Of a DNA stretch of 64,000 nucleotides, positions 44,932 through 55,005 are shown in pieces. Both the position numbers and the translations under genes were made by a program. Source of the DNA: Microbulbifer mangrovi (lineage in GTDB: Bacteria; Pseudomonadota; Gammaproteobacteria; Pseudomonadales; Cellvibrionaceae); contig NZ_LZDE01000342.1 in NCBI RefSeq assembly GCF_002009015.1, positions 19,740 through 83,739 of the forward strand. The letters are read 5' to 3'. Below the pieces are notes generated by a model. That model saw only the letters and a list, made by a program, of their open reading frames with translations, did no database searches and was not told the origin of the DNA. Numbering within the stretch: position 1 is the first letter of the stretch; every line of letters begins with the position of its first letter.

Positions 44932-45603
44932 TCAGCTATAGGTAATAAACTGACGACGCTCGCGGTTATCCAGGTGCGGTACATGGTTGAAACTGTGCAG
45001 GGTCAAGCCGCTGCGACCGGCAAAAAAGTGACTGATTGCCGTATTTTTTATCTGCATATTGAGCTGAGTCACACTGTGTGCCGGTGCCCCCAGTACCTGC
45101 CGTACCATCATCGCAATGGCACCACCGGAACTGACCACCAGTGTCCTGCCCCCGCGGGCGCCAGCGGCGAGAACACCGAGTACTTCTTCAAGACGTTGCT
45201 CGAACTGCTGCCAGCTCTCCGCGCCGTCAATTTCCCCTGAAGACCAGGCGTGCATCGCCTGCTTCAAAAACCGGTAATAGTCCGCGCGCTCGGCATCTGC
45301 GGCGGGCGCGGATGCGGGATCTTTTTCGCCGTAAGCGTGCATGACTTTCTTGAAGTCGAACTCGTTCAGTTGCGGCAGTTCCTCAACACGCTGCCTGTCT
45401 AGGCCAAGCCCCTCACAGATCCCCTGCGCGGTTTCCCGATGCCGTTGCAGATCACCGCTGACAATGTGATCGAACTGGTGTCCGTCCTGTCCCCAGTGTT
45501 CGCCGAGCCAGCGCGCTTGCTGCCAGCCGAGCTCGGATAGCTGGTCATAATTTTCACTACCAAATGACGCCTGGCCGTGGCGTACGACAAAGATTTCTGG
45601 CAC
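44932..45603 (-). CDS. Histidine phosphatase family protein
   Basis: The 223-residue protein has the RHG motif (VVRHGQASFG, residues 7-15) with the catalytic His9 and a second His region at SGGAIAMMVRQ, typical of the phosphoglycerate mutase superfamily. The start is GTG 45603. It is the first gene of the acyl-CoA operon, 66 bases before the dehydrogenase. Since the cluster may make phosphorylated acyl-CoA, a phosphatase here could recycle or proof-read such intermediates; this is inference. Confidence 0.82.
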   Translation of the reverse strand: MPEIFVVRHGQASFGSENYDQLSELGWQQARWLGEHWGQDGHQFDHIVSGDLQRHRETAQGICEGLGLDRQRVEELPQLNEFDFKKVMHAYGEKDPASAPAADAERADYYRFLKQAMHAWSSGEIDGAESWQQFEQRLEEVLGVLAAGARGGRTLVVSSGGAIAMMVRQVLGAPAHSVTQLNMQIKNTAISHFFAGRSGLTLHSFNHVPHLDNRERRQFITYS

Positions 45604-45825
45604 TGCCTCTCTCCCGTGATTGGCACAGTAAACGATGAAACCGGTGTTTCGAATTACGTCCCGGGTTATTCACTCCTCGGCACGACTGGGAGATAAAGCT
45701 AGCGATTCTATTTGGATCATCAAAGTTTATTATGTAAATATTCAATCATTCACCACAGTGATGATGGTTGGCTCGGGCCAGTTGCTGGCAATCGGGAAAC
45801 ACAATGACGGGAGAAAGGCGGGAAA

Positions 45826-46722
45826 ATGGTCGTACAGCTGCAGCAGATCGATATGAACCTGTTCCCGGTACTGGATGCGATCTATGCCACGCGCAACCTA
45901 ACCCGCGCGGCCGAGCGCCTGCATATCACCCAACCGGCGGTCAGCAATGCATTGGCACGGCTGCGTCGGGCACTGGGTGACCAATTGTTCATTCGCACTC
46001 CCAATGGCATGAGCCCCACACCGCTGACCGAGAACATCATGCCCCGGGTTCAGCAGGCACTGGCGCTTCTCGGCAGTAGCGTGACGGAACACCATCAGTT
46101 CGAGCCGTCTAGCGCACAGAAAACCCTGCGCCTGTCCATGAACGATATGGCGGAAACCCTGGTACTGCCGCAATTGCTCGAGCACCTGCAGCAGGTGGCA
46201 CCGGGGATCACCGTCGAGTCCTACTATGTGCCGCGAGACCAGATGGTCAAGGAGCTGGCCGCCAACAGCCTGGACTTTGCCCTCGATGTTCCCATGGTTT
46301 CCGCTTCACAGTTGAGCCAGCAGCGACTGGTTGCGGATCGCTACCAATGCATGCTTCGACCAGACCACCCCCTGGCCAGTGAATCCAGCCTGACCCTGGA
46401 ACAATATCTTTCGCTCGAGCATATCCACGTCTCCAGCCGCCGCAGCGGCCCCGGGTTGGCGGATATCGCACTCAACAAGCTCGGCCGGCGGCGCAAGATC
46501 CGCCTGCGGGTGCAACACTACCGGGTGGCACCGCTGATTGTTCTCAAGACCGATCTGGCGCTCACGGTGCCGGTCAGCCTCGCCCGACAGTACCCCGCGC
46601 GCTGTTTCGAACTCCCCTTTCAGATCCCGCAGATGGACTGGCACCTGCTGTGGCATCGCAGCCAGGGTGACGATGGGGCCCACAAGTGGCTGCGAGAGCA
46701 GATCATTTCTCTGTTTGGCTAG
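45826..46722 (+). CDS. LysR-family regulator of the acyl-CoA cluster
   Basis: The 298-residue protein has an N-terminal HTH (IDMNLFPVLDAIYATRNLTR, then HITQPAVSNALARLRRALGD) of the NodD/LeuO-like LysR subgroup and a substrate-binding domain. It is divergent from the histidine phosphatase-led operon and lies before fadH, so it probably controls one or both. A perfect inverted repeat just before fadH (46841-46860) is a candidate site. Confidence 0.87.
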   Translation: MVVQLQQIDMNLFPVLDAIYATRNLTRAAERLHITQPAVSNALARLRRALGDQLFIRTPNGMSPTPLTENIMPRVQQALALLGSSVTEHHQFEPSSAQKTLRLSMNDMAETLVLPQLLEHLQQVAPGITVESYYVPRDQMVKELAANSLDFALDVPMVSASQLSQQRLVADRYQCMLRPDHPLASESSLTLEQYLSLEHIHVSSRRSGPGLADIALNKLGRRRKIRLRVQHYRVAPLIVLKTDLALTVPVSLARQYPARCFELPFQIPQMDWHLLWHRSQGDDGAHKWLREQIISLFG

Positions 46723-46834
46723 ACTTCACATTCCTGTAGCCACCGCGATTGGGATACGTAAAGCGATACGGCGAGGCCAGAGGATTCGGTCGGATCGGTC
46801 ACTGCCAACGAATTACCGGGCTTGCTATCCTTGA

Positions 46835-48937
<2,103 letters not shown>

Positions 48938-49259
48938 TCCTTAAGTCCCAGTGCGGGTGGCCCCTTTGGCCACCCGCACACACGGCTCCCGGTCGCTCCG
49001 GTCAACAATCTCTTTCCATTCTCCCCTGCTTACTTTCTATCTGTATTGGCGCACCCAGAGTCGCGTTTTCCCACGGTTTCTGACGCCTGTTTCCCCGGTA
49101 TAACCAAGTCGCAGAACTATACTCTGGAATACGGATTGCGTTGCCAGGGAAGCGCTCACAGTCCACCTGTCACCCGGTGCCGGCAATATCCGGCGCGACC
49201 ACAAGACGGCGTTCTTCCCTGCCTCGAACAATAAAGAGTTACAGGAAAGAATCTGCGTC
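48938..49259. other. 322-base gap after fadH
   Basis: It has the fadH hairpin (48951-48979) at the left. The rest must contain the promoter of the large fusion gene; no small gene or clear operator was seen. Confidence 0.5.
48951..48979 (+). terminator. Strong hairpin after fadH
   Basis: GTGCGGGTGGCC and GGCCACCCGCAC pair perfectly around a 5-base loop, 14 bases after the stop. There is no T-run, so termination may need Rho or be only partial. Confidence 0.6.
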
Positions 49260-52200
49260 ATGGCCAAGTCCAATACCCTATCCGATCTACTGCTCCGCGC
49301 ACGCCCCGCTGTCGAGCAGCAACTGGCTGAACTGCCTCCACCCTACACCCTGTTTTTTTCCGTCAGTGATGGCAAGCAGCGCGCCAGGGTCTGCCATGGC
49401 CGGTCGGATAATCTGGACGCGCTGTGGCTTACGCTGGCATCGCAGGCCCGCAAGCTGCTCAAAAGCGCGAAAATGGAAGGTCGCTGGTTGCGAATCGATT
49501 GGGTGACCGACAGCGAAGCCATGAACTGGCAAGCCATGCAGCAACGTTTCCGGATAACCAAACGGGGGTATTTTCGCTACGGCCTTGCTCTGGATCCGGA
49601 TTGGAAAACGGCATTCCTGGAACAGGAACTGAATGGCAACGCCATGCTCTATGGCGGCAACAAAATTGCCCACGTGGTGATTAACCAGGAAAGGTTCCGT
49701 GCCTACACCGACAAACGCTTTGGCAAAAAAACCCCGCTGAACTTTGATGAGCAGGCTCCGGTAACCCTGCTCAGTACCGCAGGTATTTTCCTCGACAGCA
49801 AGACCGCGCCGCAGCCCCTGTACGGACCGGGCCGCAATGCAGGCCGCCGCATCATTGAGGATCTCGATGAAGCCACCAGCCATCGGGTGATCGATACCAG
49901 CACGCGTTACCTAGCCAGCCAGGTACTTCGCAACGGACGATTCGAATACGGCTGGCACTGCTGCTTCGACCGCGCCATTGGCACCTACAATACGCTGCGC
50001 CACGCCAGTTCTACCTACGCCATGATCGAGGGGTGGGAAGTGATCAGTGATCAGCGTGTCAAAAAGTCCATCGACCGCGCACTCCATCATCTCACTACCA
50101 GACTGATCAAAAAGACAAGCCTGTCCGGCGGCGATGAAGCCGCTTTTCTGGTGGAGGCAAACGGGGAAATAAAACTCGGGGGCAATGCGGTATGTCTGCT
50201 GGCAATGGTGAAGTACACGGAACTGACCGGCAGCGAGCAGTATCGTGAATTGATGGAACAGCTCGCGCTCGGTATCCAGTTCATGCAGGATGAGGCGAGC
50301 GGAAAGTTTGTGCATGTGCTGAAATATCCGGAACTCTCCATGAAAGACGAGTTCCGAATTATCTACTACGATGGCGAAGCAGCCTTCGGCCTGATGCGTT
50401 TGTACGGCCTCACCAAAGACCCCCGCTGGCTGGGTATCGTTGAAAAAGCGTTTGAATATTTCATTGCCAATAATCACTGGGAAGCACACGACCACTGGCT
50501 CAGTTACTGTGTCAACGAACTGACCCTGTACCGACCAGAAGCCCGCTATTACCAGTTCGGGATACAGAATGTTTCCGGGTATCTGGACTTTGTGCTGGAC
50601 CGCATAACCACCTTCCCTACCCTGCTCGAACTGATGATGGCCGCGGAGCGTATGGTGACGCGCCTGCGCAATGAGAAGGAGTTTTCTCACCTGCTACAGC
50701 AGCTGGATCTGCGCAAGTTCTACCGGGCACTGCACACCCGCGCGATGTATCTGTTGAACGGGTATTTCTGGCCGGAATACGCCATGTATTTCAAGAATCC
50801 CGACAAGATTACCGGCAGCTTTTATATCCGACACCACGCCTTCCGGGTGCGAATCGACGATGTCGAACATTATCTCTCCGGGTTTGTGGCCTTCCGAAAG
50901 TATCTGCTGAAAGGCAGTTGTCCGCCGGAATTCTCCCCCGCGAACAATGCCAGCACGCTGCCGGTGCCGGTGCCGGCGAAAAGCGAACACCCCGTACTTG
51001 CCTGGGGTGGCGACGTCAACCTCGCCCGGCGCCAACACTACCGGCTCGAAGAGCTGGGTGAGGAAACTGTTCTGGGAAAAATTCCCGCACTGAACCATGC
51101 AGATCTGAGTGTGATCAACCTGGAGTGCGTGGTAGCCACCAGCGGTGAACAAGGCGTAGATAAAGGAGAGGGGTCGCCTTACTACTATCGCGCGCGGCCG
51201 GAAATGTTGCGGCTTCTTTGCCACGCCGGCATCGACATGGTGACCACCGCCAACAACCACAGCGGTGACTACGGAAACCAGGCGTTACTCGAACAGGGCT
51301 TTTGGCTGGATGAGCTGGGCATCGCACACACTGGATCCGGCAGCAATCTGGAGGCCGCACTGACGCCCGCCATTCGACCTGCCGGCGACCTGAATGTGGC
51401 AATTTTCTCGATTGATGCCACCCAGAAGCACTTTGCCGCAAGTGCCCGCGGCGCAGGCTGCGCCTACCTTCCCCTGCGTGATCCCGAGGCCTGGATGGCC
51501 TTACTCAAGCCGCGTATCACCGCCGCCCGCGCTAAAGCACAAGTAGTACTGGTGGCAGTACACTGGGGGGCAAACCTCGAAGAAGCACCCACCGCTGCTG
51601 AAATCTCGATCGGTCGCAGCATTATCGATGCAGGCGCAGATGGTGTGCTGGGCACCAGCGCACATGTGCTACAGGGAATTGAAATCTACCGAGACCGTCC
51701 GATTATTCACGATGCCGGCGATCTGTTGTTTGATTCCGTGCGTCGCAAGCTGAAAGATAGCGGGATATTCCAGCTCGCTCTCAGTCATCGGGGCGTGGAA
51801 AACATAAGATTCTTCCCGGTTGGTTGCGGTTTCGGTTTCAGCCAGCAGCTGGATGGACGCAAGGGGTTGGCCGTCAGCCAGCGTTATGCAGAGAAATGCC
51901 ACGATCTGGGCACAGAGATTTCCCTAATGCAGGACGGCACTGCACAGTGTCCGCTGACGCCACCGAACCGGGCATCCGCTGAACCGCCACTGGCACAGCA
52001 AACCCGGTATAACCAGGCGGTACTCGACCAGATCAGACGTCCCCCCAACAAGACCTGGACCGTCGATCAGGTACCTGCCGATACCGCCATCCCAGCGCGC
52101 GAATTTGGCCCCCTGCGTCTGATAGGGATGCGCAGCCGCCCACAAATCATCGACAAGCGACAACTGATATTTGTGGAAACTTTCTGGACCCTAGCTGAGC

Positions 52201-54095
52201 CAACCACCGAAAATCTTCGTCTGGATATCCGCGCAGTTCCGGTTACCCCTACCTCCATGCCCTACTGGGGAAAATCGATGGATCACGATCCCTGTGACTG
52301 GCAAATGCCCACCAGCAGCTGGCAAACCGGGGTCATCTATCGAGACTACTACGGGCTGCGGCCACCGGCGTCCCGGCAATTACGCAACGGTGAACTGCAG
52401 ATCCAGATCGGCATAAAAGGTTCTGAAACGGTTATCGATCCGGTGCCCATCAACGATGAGCTTATTACTCTGAGAATCCTGACGCCGGAAAAACCATCGA
52501 AAAGCACCGGCGTCGCTGGCAGCAAGCAAAAAGCGTTCAACACCATCGACGGACGCGAGCCGCCAACCTATCGCAGTGAGTTTCCTCTCAGCATCTTTCG
52601 CCAGACGCCGGGACAAACCTGGAACGCGCAACAGATCGCTGATGTGACCGGGGGAGACTGGCTGGTGCCTCCGCCCCAGGGCTGGTTTACCCGCAGTGTG
52701 GTTTCCGGGCAGAGCTTTATCGAACAATCTCTCACACCCGCCATGTTCGTGGCCCACAAGAGTAGCGACCGCGCCTACCATGAACGCAGCTCCCCGGACA
52801 AATACACACTCTGGGACCTACACGAAAAGCTACCGGACATAGTGATGCGCACCGGACACAACCTCTCCGGAGTGATCGTACAACGACCGGTTGCGGGATT
52901 ACCGGAAGGGTTACCGGTGTTACAGGTAGCCGACCCGATCAAGGCAATCATTGAACTCGGGTTGGCCGCCCGCTACCGGTACAGTGGCGATGTAATTGCC
53001 ATTACCGGCACTGCGGGTAAGTCCTCCACGGTGAAAATGCTGAGGGACATGCTCGGCGGCAAACAGAGAGCGCTGAGCAGTCTCGGTAATTACAATTCCC
53101 GGGTCGGTGCGCCGTCGATGCTTGCGAGCCTTAGTGCAGAGCACCAAGCCGCTGTTATTGAAGTCGCGCAAAGCGCACTGTGGATGAAACAAGGCCCCAT
53201 CACCCGACGTATACACCCCACGATCGCAATGATCACCGAGGTAGGCGTATCCCAGACCAGCAGCCGGGTAAAAAGCACCAAAGATACTGCGCTGTGGAAG
53301 TCCCGCATTTTCGACGGACTGATTGGCCGCGCTGTGGCAATCGTCGGCGAGCACCTGCCGCACTTCGATTACATACTGGAGAAAGCGCGACAACACGCCA
53401 AACGGGTGATTATCTTCGGACCCAGTGACACCGCCGAAGTACGTGTACTCGACATCCAGGGCGACGGCCAGGGCAGTCGAGTACTGATAGAAGTAGCGGG
53501 AGAACCCCACCACCTGAACATACCCGCGCCCAGTATCGGTATGGTCAATAATGCCGTGGCCGCCCTGTGCGCAATTTACGCTATGGGACGTTCCATCCCG
53601 GAAGCAGCCGCGACACTGGAGCAACTAAAGCTGGATGAAGGACATCTGGACCAAATCCAATTACGGTTTCCTGGCGGCAACGTCAAGGTCATTGACGACA
53701 GCTGGAATGCAACGGTGAGCTCTATGCTGAATGCGTTCTCTGTACTAGGACAGATTCCATTGGCAGATAGCCAGCGAAAAATTGCCGTATTGGGACGCAT
53801 GGTCGCGCTGGGAGATGAGGCCGAGGTCTTGCACGGCAGTCTTGCCACGCCACTTATAGAGTCCGGTGTACAGCTGGTCATTACCCATGGCGATGAGATG
53901 CGCTATCTGCGCGTGCGGCTACCCGACAGCCTGCTTGGTCCGCACTTCGAGTCCATTGGCGAAATGGCGAATTATCTGATGGAGACTGCCAGTGAAGGCG
54001 ATCTCATTCTGATCAAGGGTTCACGGCGGGATTCCGACTTCGGCAATTTACCGGCAGTGTTAAAAAAAATGATTGATGCGGGAGTAACCGCCTGA
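49260..54095 (+). CDS. 1611-residue fusion: alpha-toroid-like domain + CapA metallophosphatase + MurF-like ligase
   Basis: Three main parts are seen. Residues about 180-560 are helical repeats resembling six-hairpin/toroid enzymes (GGNAVCLLAMVKYTELTGSE, YYDGEAAFGLMRLYGLT). Residues about 577-860 are a CapA/PgsA-type metallophosphatase with its ligands: GGDVNL, INLECVV, TTANNHSGDYG, VAVHWGANLE and GTSAHVLQGIE. About 880-1090 is an unassigned beta-rich part. From about 1115 a MurF-type ligase follows: WNAQQIADVTGGDW, the P-loop GTAGKSST (about 1250), SVGVSQ-like MITEVGVSQ and VIDDSWNA. CapA and Mur-ligase functions meet in poly-gamma-glutamate synthesis (PgsB, PgsA). No signal peptide is seen. 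It converges on the export/ligase operon. Precise function unknown. Confidence 0.8.
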   Translation: MAKSNTLSDLLLRARPAVEQQLAELPPPYTLFFSVSDGKQRARVCHGRSDNLDALWLTLASQARKLLKSAKMEGRWLRIDWVTDSEAMNWQAMQQRFRITKRGYFRYGLALDPDWKTAFLEQELNGNAMLYGGNKIAHVVINQERFRAYTDKRFGKKTPLNFDEQAPVTLLSTAGIFLDSKTAPQPLYGPGRNAGRRIIEDLDEATSHRVIDTSTRYLASQVLRNGRFEYGWHCCFDRAIGTYNTLRHASSTYAMIEGWEVISDQRVKKSIDRALHHLTTRLIKKTSLSGGDEAAFLVEANGEIKLGGNAVCLLAMVKYTELTGSEQYRELMEQLALGIQFMQDEASGKFVHVLKYPELSMKDEFRIIYYDGEAAFGLMRLYGLTKDPRWLGIVEKAFEYFIANNHWEAHDHWLSYCVNELTLYRPEARYYQFGIQNVSGYLDFVLDRITTFPTLLELMMAAERMVTRLRNEKEFSHLLQQLDLRKFYRALHTRAMYLLNGYFWPEYAMYFKNPDKITGSFYIRHHAFRVRIDDVEHYLSGFVAFRKYLLKGSCPPEFSPANNASTLPVPVPAKSEHPVLAWGGDVNLARRQHYRLEELGEETVLGKIPALNHADLSVINLECVVATSGEQGVDKGEGSPYYYRARPEMLRLLCHAGIDMVTTANNHSGDYGNQALLEQGFWLDELGIAHTGSGSNLEAALTPAIRPAGDLNVAIFSIDATQKHFAASARGAGCAYLPLRDPEAWMALLKPRITAARAKAQVVLVAVHWGANLEEAPTAAEISIGRSIIDAGADGVLGTSAHVLQGIEIYRDRPIIHDAGDLLFDSVRRKLKDSGIFQLALSHRGVENIRFFPVGCGFGFSQQLDGRKGLAVSQRYAEKCHDLGTEISLMQDGTAQCPLTPPNRASAEPPLAQQTRYNQAVLDQIRRPPNKTWTVDQVPADTAIPAREFGPLRLIGMRSRPQIIDKRQLIFVETFWTLAEPTTENLRLDIRAVPVTPTSMPYWGKSMDHDPCDWQMPTSSWQTGVIYRDYYGLRPPASRQLRNGELQIQIGIKGSETVIDPVPINDELITLRILTPEKPSKSTGVAGSKQKAFNTIDGREPPTYRSEFPLSIFRQTPGQTWNAQQIADVTGGDWLVPPPQGWFTRSVVSGQSFIEQSLTPAMFVAHKSSDRAYHERSSPDKYTLWDLHEKLPDIVMRTGHNLSGVIVQRPVAGLPEGLPVLQVADPIKAIIELGLAARYRYSGDVIAITGTAGKSSTVKMLRDMLGGKQRALSSLGNYNSRVGAPSMLASLSAEHQAAVIEVAQSALWMKQGPITRRIHPTIAMITEVGVSQTSSRVKSTKDTALWKSRIFDGLIGRAVAIVGEHLPHFDYILEKARQHAKRVIIFGPSDTAEVRVLDIQGDGQGSRVLIEVAGEPHHLNIPAPSIGMVNNAVAALCAIYAMGRSIPEAAATLEQLKLDEGHLDQIQLRFPGGNVKVIDDSWNATVSSMLNAFSVLGQIPLADSQRKIAVLGRMVALGDEAEVLHGSLATPLIESGVQLVITHGDEMRYLRVRLPDSLLGPHFESIGEMANYLMETASEGDLILIKGSRRDSDFGNLPAVLKKMIDAGVTA

Positions 54096-54145
54096 GGCAG
54101 GCTCCCGCAACCACCGCCGGCATCGCTTGCCTGGCGGAGGCTCAG

Positions 54146-54922
54146 TCAGTCGGAACTACCGGGCAAAGTGGCGTTATCGATCTCCACTGCCGATACCATC
54201 GAGGCTGATTCTTCTTGAACCGGTAACGGCTGAGCCGCTTGCGACGCCGAGAATATCTCCTCTTTTGAATGCCGAAACATGGGTAGCATTGTACCCGCAC
54301 GGCGGCGTACGGTGTTTGTATCCAGCTTTACATTGAACGCGATACAGATACGCAGAGAGTCATCTTCCACCGGGTTGACGTAGTGCAGCAACCAGTTGGG
54401 AAAAATAACCAATCGACCCGCGCGTGGCACCACGCGCACCCGGCTGCCAAAGCTACTGTTGGGCAGCTCCGCAGAAATACATAACATCCGCGGGTCAAGA
54501 AACTCAATGTTGCCGCTGCTCACACTTTTATCTTTCACAAGATCCGATTTTACATAGTAAACACCGGACCAGGTGCAGGCTTCGTGGTTGTGAATTTTTC
54601 GATAGCTATCCGCACGAGATACATTTGCCCAGGCATGGGCAAGCATGTCTTGCGTATGGGGATTAAACTTGTTTTTAGTGGCCCTGAGGGTCACTTCCTT
54701 TACTCCCGACGCGATCCACTTCTTGAGAGTTCGGATCTCTTCAAACGGCCACTCGAGCAAGTCCTTCTTGGAGTCCCAGCTGCCGATATTTGACCGCTTC
54801 ATTCCGGGTGTATTGGCCTCCATATCGAGAATAATCCGGGTCAGCCGTTCATTGACATCGTCAGAATTTTCCATATCCCGAATAAAAATCGGGGTACTGA
54901 ATGCCGTTCGAATGGTGTGCAT
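54146..54922 (-). CDS. Putative 2OG-Fe(II) oxygenase (TIGR02466-like)
   Basis: The 258-residue product resembles a family of putative 2-oxoglutarate/iron oxygenases: an N-terminal FSTPIFIRDM, WANVSRADSYRKIHNHEACTW is here split by the iron motif HNHE, GVYYVKSD, and the distal His and Arg in NWLLHYVNPVEDD and SLRICIAFN. Such enzymes hydroxylate side chains or small molecules. It is last in the leftward operon, 83 bases after the ATP-grasp gene, with GGTGGAG before its ATG. In this context it might hydroxylate an amino acid of the exported product. Substrate unknown. Confidence 0.75.
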   Translation of the reverse strand: MHTIRTAFSTPIFIRDMENSDDVNERLTRIILDMEANTPGMKRSNIGSWDSKKDLLEWPFEEIRTLKKWIASGVKEVTLRATKNKFNPHTQDMLAHAWANVSRADSYRKIHNHEACTWSGVYYVKSDLVKDKSVSSGNIEFLDPRMLCISAELPNSSFGSRVRVVPRAGRLVIFPNWLLHYVNPVEDDSLRICIAFNVKLDTNTVRRRAGTMLPMFRHSKEEIFSASQAAQPLPVQEESASMVSAVEIDNATLPGSSD

Positions 54923-55005
54923 TACTCCACCTCAAGTTCCTTTTGGTTACTTACATCCATACCAATCCGAAGCGGTATGTACGCGCCAAAATTACAGCGC
55001 AGTTT

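Noticed and set aside
54079..54110. Inverted GCGGGAG/CTCCCGC around the end of the large fusion gene as terminator
   Set aside because: It overlaps the stop codon region and lacks a T-run on either strand.
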